Source: Gavia stellata (taxonomy: Eukaryota > Chordata > Aves > Gaviiformes > Gaviidae). From it: a stretch of DNA of 64,000 nt. The DNA lies in assembly GCF_030936135.1 (NCBI RefSeq), contig NC_082619.1, positions 8,187,208 to 8,251,207 on the forward strand. The letters run 5' to 3'. The translations under genes were made by a program, and so were the position numbers. This document shows positions 1 through 16,784 of this stretch, one piece after another (the stretch's first letter is position 1; every line of letters begins with the position of its first letter). The notes beneath the pieces were generated by a model. The model was not told the origin of the DNA. It did no database searches and saw nothing but the letters and a program-made list of their open reading frames with translations.

Positions 1-604
1 GGAGGCGAGACCTGGTCTAAAAAAAAATAGGATTAGGAGAAGCGAGCATTGCTCCCTTGCATTTATCATTTTAAATGAAGTGCTTTTTGGCTCCCCAAAG
101 TTTGCCACCTCTCTTGATACTTCCTGAAATTAAGTTAACATGTTACAAAATCGAAACTTCCTCCCATCAAAAGCAAGTTTTCACACAAACCTTAGACCTC
201 TGCATCCTTGTGGAGGGGAGATTTTAATTTGCCCGTTTTGGCATTACTCGACGCGTTGTTCCCTCCCCACTCCAAAGCCTCAGGTTTCCAGTCAGCCTGG
301 AAACAAACCTCCTCTTGATCCTCTGATTTTAGGGAACAGGGATTACTCCCCTGTTTCAAATCCCTCATCAAACGAAACCAGATCATTCAGCTCCTTCCTG
401 GGAATGCTGCAGGAAGGCTGAACAGTGCCAATTACAGAGACAACAGAGGAGTAAACAGCCACAGGGACTGTCCCCAATGATCCACAACCACACGCTGAAT
501 TTCCAAAAATCCCCACGTCTGCCATGAGAAGAGGCGGTTTTCAAAGACACGGTCACCAAAGGGCGGCAGAAGGTGGTGTTCCTGGAGAATAAATAAAGAC
601 GGAG
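1..604 (+). other. Unique sequence, possible 3' end of a convergent gene
   Basis: No coding exon is recognisable here. The stretch is ordinary mixed-composition DNA that ends in two overlapping AATAAA hexamers on the plus strand (588-593 and 592-597). These lie about 30 bp from the opposing poly(A) signal of TMEM218. In human the gene converging on TMEM218 is SLC37A2, so this may be the end of its 3' untranslated region. That assignment rests on remembered gene order and not on any sequence match I can see. Confidence 0.3.
588..597 (+). terminator. Plus-strand poly(A) signal pair
   Basis: Two overlapping AATAAA hexamers read on the plus strand at 588-593 and 592-597. They would end a transcript entering from the left, tail-to-tail with TMEM218. 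Their position beside an opposing signal makes function plausible, but an AATAAA pair alone is weak evidence. Confidence 0.35.
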
Positions 605-624
605 GCAGGGGTTTCTCAGAGAGT

Positions 625-630
625 TTTATT
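625..630 (-). terminator. TMEM218: TMEM218 poly(A) signal
   Basis: The plus strand reads TTTATT here, which is AATAAA on the minus strand. It sits about 400 bases past the TMEM218 stop codon and is the best candidate end of the transcript. Confidence 0.5.
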
Positions 631-969
631 GAACTAAGGTGAAAAAGGAACAGTAACAAACCATCTCTTGCAGATAACGATAAAAAACCATCTCGGCTCA
701 GTTCAATTCATTGAATCAAGCGTAGTGCAAAGTGCATGGATTTCAACTCTCCTGTAAAAGAGAAGAGAAGAGAGAGGTTAAAGCACCTTTGCAGTCTGCA
801 GAGTCCCTGGAGAGGAAGGCGCTCATGCTCAGTCCAAACTTCGCTTTTAAAGATGAAAGACGCAGCGCTGGGTGCAAGCAACACACTTTGCTTGCTTCGA
901 CAGCTCTTTCCGAGCTCGGAAAAACCGACGCGTTCACCTCCGGTACAGTCTCCTGGTCTCCCTTCCTGG

Positions 970-975
970 TTTATT
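970..975 (-). terminator. TMEM218: Proximal TMEM218 poly(A) signal candidate
   Basis: A minus-strand AATAAA lies about 50 bases downstream of the TMEM218 stop. It could serve a short alternative 3' end. There is no strong downstream GU-rich element that I can point to. Confidence 0.3.
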
Positions 976-1026
976 GCCATGAAATTGGGATTTCCTCTTC
1001 GCAGGGATTGCTGCCTCTGGCTGCTG

Positions 1027-4700
<3,674 letters not shown>

Positions 4701-7700
4701 CCTGGGAGGTGCACCCGGTGGAACGGGAATTTCCTCCGCCCCAGCTCCCGTTGCAGACGGATCCGTGCTTAATTAATTAACCCAGCGTTTGCTGGTTGCA
4801 TAGGCTGTGCCCCAAGCCGTAGCCGCCAGCCAGCTCCTGCCCGCCCCGCTGCAGGGAGCATCTCTGTTGGAATAAGGTTTCGACCCCCAAACCCCAGAAT
4901 TTTAGCTCTCAAAATATTTAGGACCAAAATCAGGCTTGGTTAATACACGGCTGGGTTCAGCGAGGTTTTGCACTGCTGTGGGGCAGCCGCACCGGGGGGT
5001 GGAGGGCCTCCAAGCCGAGCCAAGAAGGTTCGTCAATGCGCCGAGCATCTCTTAATACCAATTCCATTTTTACATCCACTTTTTTGCCTGGCTTTAAATC
5101 CCGTTTCTTCCCCATCCCATCTTGCCCATCGGACTCTGGCCGGTGATGACTTTATGCCGGTACCCGCAGCTCGTCTCCCAGTTAACCCAAAAAAAGTAAA
5201 TACTTTGATATATTCAGTTTTTCCTCTCGACTACCTGAAGTCTGATGATACTTTGACTGCATAAAATGTCACGTAACTGCTGTTTTCTTTCTGTCATTTC
5301 TTTCAATGGGAGGAATAAACCGGTGATTAATTAAGCTGCGTAGCACCGACCTGCCTTTTCCTGCGATGAAATCAAAGTCGCCGGCGTGACATCAACCGGT
5401 TCAGCAAGCAGAGCGCAAACTGTCTCCGACACCTGCCTTTATTTGGCATCGAGTAGGAACCGCCTGCCAACATATTAAAAGCGTATGTTTGATAGTAAAC
5501 TCCTTCCTGCACCGTCTCGTGCCGTTAATCCCACCGGAGAGGTTTTTTTTTTTCCCCTGCAAACCCCACGTTGGCGATGTCCGTCTTCGCCATCGTTCTC
5601 CCAACCTTTCTTTTCCGTTATTTCCTGTGCTTCCTGCTCCTGCTGGCAATCAGGAATGATAAATTTGCTCCTGTTGTTTGAGAATCTCCCTTTACTTTTC
5701 TCTGTTTTCCCATTTATTTGCATTTTTGGACCCCGGTAGTTTGTAAAACCCCCAATTTCTTCATAGCCCTGTTTTCGTAGACCCTTCTCTTTCTGCCATT
5801 CCTCTTCCAACCTTTGGCTTTCTATCTAAACGTGATAATTTTTCCCCATCAGCCAACAAGGCTTTTCCTTTACTGAATTTTCCCTTCTACCTTGCATCTG
5901 CGGCTTTTACAACGGCATCTTTAATCCGTTCCCGTATCTACCGGGTCTTTTCACTGTTTATTATCTCCTTCATCTCCTCTTGTTGCTGCTTGGTAGTTTC
6001 TTGATGCCGGTGATGATGATGTTAAGCAAGTCCAAGAGGTTGCAGCGGAGAGCTTCAATTATCCAGCTATTGAACCCGCTGCTGGACCACGCCACATCCC
6101 AGATATTTGGCCAGAGGTCGAAGAATAAATCTGATATATGCCTCAGCAGCCACATCCAGCGGCCAGGTTTTAGCCATGTTGCTTGTTGGTTTTAATCCCG
6201 TCTGTTATTTCCAGCATAGTTGGGCTGATGGTAACTCAAGTGCTAAGATTTGGAGATGAAATGACAGCCAGCATCCCAAGACACTCCAAAATATCCCTAT
6301 AATATTTATTTATATGGCACATAGGGTGTTGCAGCAGGGCTGTGGGTTTCTTTGAGCACGACGGAGGCAAGCTGTAAATCCACAGCTAAGGAATTGGGAG
6401 AAGGTACCCGGGAAAACAAACCTCCTTGGTGGGATATTTCCAAGCACAACCTTCCTTAGAAATTTCCTCAATCCATCTGCAATGAAACACGTCATCCTAA
6501 ACACCCTCTTCTTTATCTCAGCCTCCCCCCTGGCATCAGAAATGCCTCGACAGGGATTTGCCTTACAGGACTGCTCTGGCAGCTGGTCAGTTGAACGCAA
6601 AGATTAGATTTTATGGCCAAAGAATAATTTATTGCTGTCCTAAAATGAAGATTTTTTCCGGCTTTTACCTGCTAGGATTTGGCATCAATTGATGCTTGTG
6701 TCAGAGTTGCATTGCACCTGTAAAAAAAAAAGAAACCAGAAAGGGGGGGAAAAGCAATACTGAATACAAAATGTGAATTAAAAAATGTAGGAAAGCAGCA
6801 GAAATGGAGGATTTTTGCATTGTTTGCAGAGACTGCTTGACTCCGGGAGAAACTTCATTTTTGTGGTGGTTTTTTCCAGGATAACAGCTGATGTGGGGAT
6901 GTCTGCTGATATCGCAGATCTCAGTTTCTCCGAGACTTTTGACTTGCACCACGTGGCATTTGCATCCAAACCCTTGTGCTGGGGACAGGACACATCAAAC
7001 CTATGACAAACAATGCGGTAATGATTAATTCCAGGCCCAACATATTTGATATCAATAATCTAGGTACCGTAAAGCCTTTACTGGCAAGGCTCTTGAGCAA
7101 TACCGTGCCTTACGTGGTAAATAAGGAGAAGTGGAATCATCTGGATGCTGTTCACGGTCCAGCAAAACCCAACACAAAGTATTTATTTGGACACAAATAA
7201 TTCAGGTGGTCGCCAATGGATGGGAGATGCTGTCCTGTCCCGGAGCGATTCGAAGGATGCTTCATCGTCACGGGTAGGTTTTCCCAAAGAAAAGATCAGG
7301 GGATTGCGGCATTTCTTGGCAAAGGCATGAAAAAGATCCTGATGCTGGAATTGGACAAAATGGGCTTGGCAGGGAGATGCAATTAGCACCGAGGTTAATC
7401 AAATGCTTGGCCCAGGGGGACGGAGAGGTCACCTTACTTCAAGGGCTGCAAGGCAGGATCAGATGGATCAAAGCTCTTTTGTAAGACGCCGCTCAAGGAG
7501 CAGGCCCCGGAAAGGGGGTGGGTTTGGGTCAAGGTGGCCTTTTTTGAGTTAAAAACTGCAAATCCACCATGCCCGGCTCATCCCGGTGGCCAACATGGCC
7601 AACATGGTCTAATATCAAATGATATTAAACGGTCAAACTCTTGGTGACGGAGTTGGAAGCGCTGGGGGAATTGATTTAAAACTCTTCGTGCAGTCGTAAA

Positions 7701-8820
7701 ATTTGCAGTTTTACGGCTGGAGCTCCCCGACGCTCCAATATTAGAATTAAAAGGAAACAGGCGTTGATGCAAGCAAGGAAATATTCTGCTCCTGATTTAA
7801 AGACTAGCGAATTGCTAAATATTTTTATTAGCGGCAAATTTGCAGCTTGCTGGAACTAATTTCACGCCCGGTAGATATGGAGCTTAAGCTGAGGATGGCG
7901 TTAAATTACTCTCTTGTAAAGTTATTTAAGCCTTCTGATGGGGATGCCGTTAGATGGTGGGGACCTGGCTGGGGACCCCCTTTTTGGGGTGGCTTCTCAT
8001 GGGTTGGGAGCCCGGGGATGGCGGCTGGGGAAAGCCGAGCTCTTGCAGTGATGGTACAAACCCATCATTTCCTCTCAGGTGCGATAGGAACTGCCAGACC
8101 TCCTCATTTGCATAAATTTGCTTACGGAGGTTTGCTGCAAAGCCGCGCAGGAGTGGGATGGTCACAGGGCCCCGGGATCTGCCAACCTGGAAGGATGCTA
8201 TTTGTATTTTTGGGGTGGTTTTGGCATATTTCAGAGATTATTTAGGATATTCAGGGTTTAATTGATTTAATTAAATGTTTCATTCATTTAATTGATTTTT
8301 TAAATTTATGTAATTGATTGTCATTATCTTAATCAAATTTTTTGTTTAGGCTATTCTGGGTTTAATTGATTTAAGAGAGGGGTAAAGGTGGGCACAGCTG
8401 GATCCCCGAGTGCTGCTCATCCTCCATGCCCATTATTTCCACATCTTCTTTGTTGGCCCGAGGTTTTATGCCTTGGAGATGGTTTTCAAACCCAAATCCC
8501 TCCATCCTCCTTCTGCAAAGCCTCCGGGTGCACTGGGAACCACCCAGCATAATGCAATGGGAAAAAACTATCCCGTTTCGGTTTGCCCGGATACAAACCG
8601 GGACAGGTGCAGGGATGGGGTCGGAGGATGCGGAGCCCGAGAAAGCAAAGCGAAGGCGTCAGGAGGATCCGATTACCCCTCTAAAAATACCTCCGGGAGG
8701 GTGGCGGTGGTAAACAAGAGCTATTTAAATCCCCCGTCCACTTTCTGCGATGGAAATACATGAGGTTAAATAGTTCTCCCCGACTTCTTGGAGGACGCGT
8801 ATGGCCAAGAAGTGCTAAGT
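4701..8820. other. Unique intergenic DNA
   Basis: No gene is supported. The sequence is of ordinary complexity, with short AT-rich patches such as TTAATTGA-type words at about 8235-8375. Open frames are short and overlap on both strands as expected by chance. I see no splice-site-bounded conserved peptide, RNA gene or transposon. Confidence 0.5.
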
Positions 8821-11800
8821 TGCCCTTCTCCGAAGAGAAATCCCTAAGAAAAGAAAGTTAAAATAATAGGAGTGTGTTTGTAATGGCTCCGGTGGGGATA
8901 TGTCTCTCTCTCGCAGGAACCCACTTTGGATTATCTTTCTCTAGCTGATGGCGGAAACCAATTTTAATCGTCCTGACGGGAAATGAGGATGTAAGACTTC
9001 AAACAGAACAAATCCTGCAACGTTCAAAAAATAATAAAATGGGATATGAAGTCACTTTTAAAATAAAGAAATCCCATCCCAGTAAGAGGAGATGCCTCTG
9101 AAAGCCCAAAAATGCCCCGGTGGGTGGGAGTGGAGGAGCAAAAGCATTTCCCATGGTGGGACGAGTCCGACCCCAACCAAGAAGCACTTGGAGGAGGTGG
9201 ATGGAGGAAGACAGTATGTCTCTGTCATCACCCATTAAGGTTCAAAATGCTCCCGAGTGGGAGGAAGTTGGTTGTTTTTTGGTTTTGCTGACTTTTTATA
9301 CTAAATGCAATTTTAATTCAGTCCAGTAAATTTGTACATCGGTACAAATAAGGCTTTTTGATACTCAGCTCTCCGAAGTTAAAGCAACTGCTTTAACTTA
9401 ACTAAAAACCCTACAAAAAAAGGTCCTATACTTGTCTTCTGGGGATGTTTGAATGTCATCATGCCCACATGGGGTGATGTTTCCCCATGGGATCAAAGCC
9501 CCTGGGTGGTATCGCGGCAAAATCTGACCCTCGTATTGACAACCTGGACACATCTGAGTAGAGAAAGGAGAAACTTTCCGAGAGACTTAAGTTGGGTTGT
9601 AGAGAGCCCTCCCTGGGTGCTGCAAGTGATGGAGCAGAGGCAAAGCTAAAGGAAGGACTGAAAGAACTGATGGAAAATGAATATAAGAAGGTTGAGGGGA
9701 GAAAGGAAGGCAAGAGCAGGGTCTGGGGAGATGCTAAACATTATAATTTGCTTTTATAATGGCATTCCAAAGGTGCTAAAGCCCATGGTGAGATGTTTTT
9801 CCAAGGAACTTCTATTTCTCATACGTTTCTCCAAGAAACATTATTTCCTGTCAATCTTATCCTTAAAAGAGTATCAGTATGGGACCTCCTTGTGTCATTG
9901 CTTCCGGAAACCTCTCGCCTTTACCCGTGTCAACGTCTTCCTCCTTCCAACCCAAGAGTTTTTAGGCGAGAAACCAAGGAGTCATCGATAATAAAACCCT
10001 CGACACTTCACTTTAAGTGGCTCATCATCATTAGTTCTTTTGGTATTCCTCGTAATGGAATTAATCACCGGCCGCTCATTAGACTTTAATGTGCCCGTAA
10101 TATGTTCATCCGTAGTAATTCAATCGCAATTGAGCGGTCGATAATGTCTCCTTATTGGAAAGGGTTGGGTGACGCCAACGTCCATCCATAGTGGGATGTT
10201 GGGTGATCGTGAGCAACCAGCATCTGCTGAGATGGCCCGAATTTGTTGCCGCAGACCCCAAGACTTTCAGGAAGGCTCTTTTTTTGGCAGCCAAACCTGT
10301 TTTCAGTTTTAATTATGGTTTTATTCCCCGCAACACCTTGCTCTCACCCTTTTTCATTTGACATATATCAATGTTTTCCCCCTGTTCCTCAGGCAGCAGC
10401 TTGGAAATGATGCGGCTGTTGTTGTTGTCGTTTTGGTTTTTTTTTTTTAATTTAATTTCCTTCCTTATTTGTGTGTGGCAGCGGGGAAATTAGTCGTGGT
10501 GGGAACCATCTGGGCCTGGAGCAGCAAGGTCAAAGTGCCGTGTGGCTCCTGGGAGCTTCCTTCAAAAGTCGCAGCGTCGCCCTTAACATCTATTCTCCCC
10601 AAGTCCTGAGCACGTGGGATGTGGCTTTTATACGGCAAAATTAAATTTTGTATTTTCCCACACCTCAGGGTCATTGGTAAAAAGGATGTTCTTGTGTATC
10701 CGGCCGCCACGGCGCTCGATCAACTCGTAGCTTCATCCCACCACCTGTGGACAACCCGAGGATGGATATCGCCCACCTCTCAGGGGCTTCCCCAGGCTGC
10801 ACCGACCTCCCTGGCCAGGCATTTCTCCTCGCCCCCAACTTGATTTTTTTAATTGCTGGTGGGCAGCCAAAAAAAATAGGAGATGAGTCCTTTCCGCTGC
10901 ATCATGACTCCACGGTCCTCCCAAAACCACGCAGCGGTTGCCCAGTGTTCTCCAAGGGCATCATTTTATTTCAGCCCTAGGGTTTTGGTCTCGGACCCGG
11001 GGAGCTTTTGCATCTCAATGGATGCATAAAACTTATTTTGTCTTCCTTTGCCTGCGGAGGAGATGTTATGTAGTGCTTTGGTTTTCTCAGGTCCATCAGC
11101 AAGTCTCTGAGATAACTCCGGCAGCCAGAGGTATGAATCATTTAGATGGTATTTAAGATCCTTTTGGGTAACTTGTGCAAAAAAGAAATATTAAAAGGCG
11201 GCTAAACAAATGGCTTTGAGGGCTGTAAAAAAAGCAGAATTCAATCCCTGCAAACTTTCCTAGCTGTAATTTCAGGAGGGATCAAAGATGACACTAACCT
11301 AAGGAAGTAAAGCTACTCAAAATTCAAAGTTTATAGTCCATCTGTCTCTTTGCTTCAGGGAGCCGGTATTAAATTTATTGCTAAATAAAACAAATAAGCC
11401 CAGGAAAAGTCGGCGTCGAAATCTGCATACTTGTAAGAGAATTAACAGAGCTCTCTTGTTATGATGGCTGCTTCTCAATTTGCATCTTTAAAGAGTTGTG
11501 ACCATCTCTCCGCTTCTCCCTTCGCCGACTCCTCCGAAGCCCGGTGCCGGCGCCGGCGGTTGGTGCCGCACTGCATTGCTCGGTAAAGAGATGCTGCAGG
11601 TGAAGGTTGAACTCCCATCGCGGACCAAAGCGAAACGAGGGCGGGGAGGGGATGCTGAAGCCCAGCCAAGGTGAAGAAACAGCTCAGGTGGAGCCAAAAT
11701 TTAAAAGGGCAGGATTCAGCATCTTCACGTCGCTTTTGCCGGCTGCCTGGTACCCAACTACCCCAGATAGCCAAGTGAAAAATAATTTTGGGGGGGGTTT

Positions 11801-13429
11801 ATTGCTTTTCCTGGCTTATCCCACCAATCAACCCCAGGGTTTTTTTTACGGTATTTGTACAAGGTGTAGTTTGACGATTATTTGGATTTTTTATCCCCCC
11901 TCGGCGCATATCCCTCCAGCCCATCCCTATCTCAACCAGCCGATACCGCCTCCGGAAAACAGGCTCCAAAGCTTGCCCAAGTGCTGGAGGTAAGTCACTT
12001 TAAACATCCAGATCCTCCTTTTTTTTTTGTCTTTTTTAATCCTGGAAATGCTTGGGAGAGGATCAGTCAATCGGATGCTCGCAGTAACTTTGCATGGGAG
12101 AGCCTGAAGGAGCAGCAAGAACCAGCCGCGGACTTATTACACCTTGAAATTAAACATTTAAAAGGAGTAAGTTGGCAGCGGGGATTTTCTAATCAAAATA
12201 TATATAACCTGCCATTTATCCAGCGTTTTTCCTCCGGAAGGACCCCAAAGAGCTTTCCCGGCTCAACGAGCCATCGTTAACCCCCGCTCAGCCGGCGCGG
12301 GGAGGGGAGAAATCCCACTTTTTCCAGGTATTTTCCCACTCGCTCCCGGCTGCTTCGTGGAGGGAAAAATCCTTTCTTTTGGCTTTAGCTTTCTTTATTA
12401 CCGACCCATCAATCCCGCACGAGAAATGAGCTTTATTCTTATTTAATCTTGCATGGGGAAACCTCCGGGAGTATCAAGCCATCCCGGCATCGATCACTTA
12501 TCCTTAATACATCCTCCTTCTGCCTATGGATTATCGATAAAGCCTCTAATTATATTCTCCCGGGTATTTATCTATTAATAGTTGTCAAATCTGTGTAGCA
12601 TCACTTGCTCTTATTTGTGTGTCTGAGACTATTTAAAATGCAGAGTGGCTTCAAAAATCGTGCTGTCGCCTCGGTGCCGTAAATCTTTTTGGGTTCACGC
12701 TCTTCTTATTCCCAGGAAAACCAGGTGTGGAGGTAAAAAATAAACGTGTTTAAGAAGAGGAGTTGTCCTGTGGGTATCTGAAGCATTGCAAACCGAGGGG
12801 AATCGGTGGTAATAGAAATCCTCCATGAGCTAAATAGCTAAAATTTGGGGAATCCCTTAACTTCAGCCCGGACTCGGTGCAAGCATCATTGGGTTCGGAC
12901 AGACAGCTGTCCCTACGTCCCCTCCCGGGTTAATGATGTTGCTTTCAAGGCTGCGTTGGATGACGCTGGTTTTTTTTTTTTTCCTCTCTTCTTGAAACTC
13001 CTCACTGGAGCGGGTTTTGAAAGGCGTGGGAAAATACCTGGATCCTAAACGTTGTCTAAAAATCCAACCGAGATTTTAAGGGGCGATTTGTATTAAGCGT
13101 CGTCCCTCCGTCGCAGCGCCGTGCCCGAGCCAGAGGGGCGAAGGACTGGTGGGTACCAGCCAGCTGAGCTGGGACACTTTGGAGCAGCATCGGATCCGAA
13201 AGGCGTCCTAAATTTCCTTTAGGGATCCCGTCGCAGCATCCTTTAACTCCCAAGGGGGTCGGACATCCTCCCAGGGAGCGAGCTTGTCATTTGGAGGGGA
13301 TATCTTACATCCTCTAACCCACCGCGGTACTTAAGCCAGGCTCAGCCGTAAAGCTCAGCCTCAGGAGCCCGGCCCCGAACGCATCCTAAACCCCCGTCTT
13401 GTTTTTAACGTCTGTCGTTGAATAATTTA
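8821..13429. other. Unique intergenic DNA with possible regulatory islands
   Basis: No gene is supported. Patches near 10000-10160 and 12420-12700 are AT-richer and rich in homeobox-type ATTA and TAAT words. That is the texture of developmental enhancers, but conservation cannot be judged from one sequence. Homopolymer T runs occur at about 10437-10448 and 12970-12981. Confidence 0.4.
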
Positions 13430-13765
13430 CTCGGCTTCGCTCTTATCTATTTTTCAGAGTATCCCGTCACAGTTTTCTTAGAGAACTCCGACATGAGCAA
13501 TAATGCAATCTTGGAAAGAGAATTGAATTATTTATGGAGGAGCAGTCAAACGACGGAGACTAAACTGCTATATTTTATGTAATTTGTTTTCTCCTGAAGC
13601 CTGTTATGAAAAAATGTAAATATTGCTGGTTATATATGTCGCCGCTCTTGCCAAGTGTTTAATATTTCAGCAAACTCCCTCCGAGCGCTCATCGCTTTTG
13701 AGAAGGAACTGTCCGCCTGCTCTTGAATAAGCGCCGATTAGTTCGCGGTAATTATATATTTACAA
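13430..13765. promoter_or_regulatory. Candidate conserved noncoding element
   Basis: This 330-bp stretch is AT-rich but not repetitive. It contains words such as GAATTATTTATGG, GTAATTATATATTTAC and AATATTTCAGC, and has no open reading frame of note. It lies between TMEM218 and the 17.5-kb CpG island. The texture resembles vertebrate conserved noncoding elements, but that is only an impression. Confidence 0.3.
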
Positions 13766-14495
13766 CGCCGACTTCGGCTGCGCAAAAGAAGCCGGCCCTC
13801 CGAGACGCCCGCGCCCCACCTTCGGGGCAGGGAAACGCCACAACCCCCAAATTTTGGGGGACCGCTGAGTGAAGAGGGTTTGATTTCAGGGAGGTTTCCC
13901 AGTGGTCCGCACCTCGGCTTGGGATGGGGATGTGGAATAAGGTGTTTGACGGCGGTTTTGTGGGTTTGGGGGGTTTGGATGTCTCTCCCGGCGGGGTACC
14001 GCCTGCAGCAGGCACCGGGGGGGTCCAGGGTTGGTGCCCGCCGGAGCCCCGCCGGGAGCCGGGCTCTGCATCCCAGCACGGATGCTGCCGAGCATCCCCG
14101 GTCCTGCAGATGTGGGAGGGCTGAGGGCTGGCAGGATGAGATCCAGTCGAAAAAAGACCATCCGGGGGTGACCTGTTACGGTGGAAAGATGCTTTTCTGG
14201 GGGGAAACCCCCAGGGTTGAGTGCAGGAGACTTTTAATTTACCGCCGAAAAAATTCGGCACGATCCCGTGGGTAGGTGTTGAAGGGGAGCCAATTCAGCT
14301 GGGAAATCGGGCGCCGGGTTTTTAAGCAGGGATGATAATTAACCTCCGGAAAAAAAACTCCCTGGGGAAAAAGCGGCTTTTGAATTTGCGGAGGAAAAAT
14401 CCCGGCCTGGCTACTTTTCCTGGAGGCTGAGCGGGAGTTTCCGAAAGCAGCGGAGGAGTCGCTTTGGTGAGCAGCAACAGGAGTCCGGGAAGAGG
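13766..14495. other. Unique GC-moderate sequence
   Basis: Mixed sequence with many short G or C runs. No exon is recognised. Its last 100 bp already contain GATGCTC-like words that lead into the 22-bp array. Confidence 0.4.
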
Positions 14496-15236
14496 AATGA
14501 GATGCTCGAGGAGCGAACATGGGATGCTCAAGGAGTGAACTCAGGATGCTCAGGGAGCGAACGTGGGATGCTCCAGGAATAAAATCGGGATGCTCAGGGA
14601 GTAAACACGGGATGCTTCAGGAATGAACTTGGGATGCTCAGGGAGCAAACATGGGATGCTCAAGGAATGAGCCTGGAATGCTCAGGGAGCAAACCTGGGA
14701 TATTCAGGGAGCAAACATGGGATACTCAAGGAATGAGCTTGGGATGCTCAAGGAGCGAATATGGGATGCTCCAGGAATTAACTTGGGATGCTCAAGAAGC
14801 AAACATGGGATACTCAAGGAGCAAACATGGGATGCTGGAGGAATGAACATGGGATGCTCAAGGAATGAACATGGGATGCTCAGGGAACAAACATGGGATG
14901 TTCCAGGAATGAACATGGGATGCTCAAGGAATGAACATGGGATGCTCAAGGAGCAAACATGGGATGCTCAAGGAATGAACTTGGGATGCTCAAGGAGCAA
15001 ACGTGGGATGCTCAAGGAATGAACTTGGGATGCTCAAGGAGCAAACATGGGATGCTCAAGGAATGAACTTGGGATGCTCAAGGAGCAAACATGGGATACT
15101 CAAGGAGCAAACATGGGATGCTGGAGGAATGAACATGGGATGCTCAAGGAATGAACATGGGATGCTCAGGGAACAAACATGGGATGCTCAAGGAATGAAC
15201 TTGGGATCCTCAGGGAGCAAACATGGGATGCTCGCT
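14496..15236. repeat. 22-bp minisatellite (GGGATGCTCAAGGA core)
   Basis: About 33 head-to-tail units start GGGATGCTCAAGGA and end alternately in ATGAAC-type or GCAAAC-type tails, giving a loose 44-bp dimer. Spacing is exactly 22 bp in the homogeneous part (GATGCT at 15007 and 15029). A block of several monomers at 14807 recurs at 15093. That 286-bp offset is exactly 13 monomers and marks a segmental duplication within the array. Open frames on both strands are products of the period. Confidence 0.93.
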
Positions 15237-16784
15237 GCTGCTGGCGCCAGAAGAAGCAGCCCTGTGTCAGGGGAACCCTAAAATATTGGGCACTTGGATG
15301 TTTTTGGTGATGGTGGGGCTTAAAATACGCCCCCCGTGTGCCTGCCCTCCTTTCTTCTCTCTTTTTCAAGACGAGCCGCCGAGCGCGGATGATCCCGTGG
15401 TCCTTTGATACCGAGACGATGGGGTTTCCATCCACCTCCCCTTGTCTCTCTCATTCCAATTCTCCAGCTTCTGAAAAATCCAAAATATTTTTTGCCCGGC
15501 ATCCCCAGCCGGCTGAAACAACCGGCGACAGCTTTATGGCTCCTTGTCTTCGCTCCCGTGGAATAGTAATGAGGGACGGGGAGGGGGGAATCCATCCCGT
15601 CGGCTGATTTACAAGGCAAGAAATTCTTGTAAATCATTGCCCCAACGTCTCCAAAGGATCGGGGGGACGCTCCGTGTTCCCGCTGGTTGTCCCGATGCAG
15701 TGATCCTTTTTTTTTTTGGGGGGGGGGACACAGGGATGCATCCCCACCGCCCGCTGCATCTCTCCGTTATTTTATCGATGGAGCCCAACCGCCTCTTCGG
15801 TTGCTTTCCCAACGGCCGACCCAAAGGAGGTCAACGTATTTTAGAGGCTGCTTTCAAGTACGAGGCACGAACGTCCGACCAAATATTTTCCGGATGTTTT
15901 TTTTGTTTGTTTGGTTTTTTTGTTTTGTTTTTTTGGGGATAAGCTAGAAGGAGGGATTTAGAACGGGGGTTTTGCAAGCGGTCGCTCACCCCGGGAAACT
16001 CAAGAGGGGAAATTGGGGGGGGTTGGGTTCCCAGCCTTAAATTTAAGCTCGTTTTTCCGCCTTTCCCGTCGCAACCCTGACCCTAGGGCCATCCCGTACG
16101 CCTCATTTACCGCCGCTGGCTCGTACCTCCTGCTGTAACTCTTCAGAGCCGATTTCAATCCATCCTGAAAGAATTCCGGGGCTGTTTCAAGTGATTCCCA
16201 CTCCCACCCAATATTCCTTAGGAGACGGGGAGAAATTCAGCGTTTCTTACCGAAGCCGGTTCTGATGGTATTTTTTATTGGGGAAGGGGATGGAAAATGG
16301 GGAAAAACCAAACTGTGGCCAGGCTGATCCGGAAAAATCCATCCCTGAGGCTTTTTCAATAAAAAGTGGGAAAATTTGGCTGCAGGACCCAGTGCTCCCA
16401 GTGCTCCCAGTGGAAGCGACACCAGGGAAACCTCATCTCCAGGTCATTAGGAGAAGGAAGGGGGGTGTTAATGTCTCATCCGGCCAAAATCTGGGGGGGG
16501 GGGGGGGGAGCCAGACTGCTCCCCCCTGACCCCGAATTAATAATAATTAATAGATGCTCCCAAAATGTGAGCGTTTCGCCTCGGATAATCCCGCAGGAAG
16601 GGCCTGGGGTGGGAAGCGTCCCAGGGAGGGATTTTTTTTGGGTGCCCTAAATTTCAGGGGGGTGAAAGGTTGTGCTGGGGGGGGTGGTGGTGGTGACGTT
16701 GATGGGGGGGGGTGACACCCAGGGGGGTGTCTGTGGTTGGAGTGGGGGGGGGTCAAATACCACCAGGGCTGGTGCTGAATGTGG
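15237..16784. other. Unique sequence with G and T homopolymer runs
   Basis: No gene is supported. There are notable homopolymers: T and G runs at about 15708-15728, a T-rich stretch at about 15896-15935, and G runs of 10 or more near 16493-16508. Local G-richness rises after 16660 and grades into the next array. Confidence 0.4.

Larger units (their letters stand above)
605..1026 (-). other. TMEM218: TMEM218 3' untranslated region
   Basis: This follows the TAG stop of TMEM218 on the minus strand. It runs to a classic AATAAA at 630-625, with cleavage expected around 605-615. A second AATAAA lies at 975-970, about 50 bases after the stop, and could give a short isoform. The minus strand also carries a GAG-GTGAAC donor-like site near 920 and a pyrimidine-rich acceptor-like CTTTTACAG ending at 752. 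A spliced 3' UTR is therefore possible but unproven. Confidence 0.5.
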
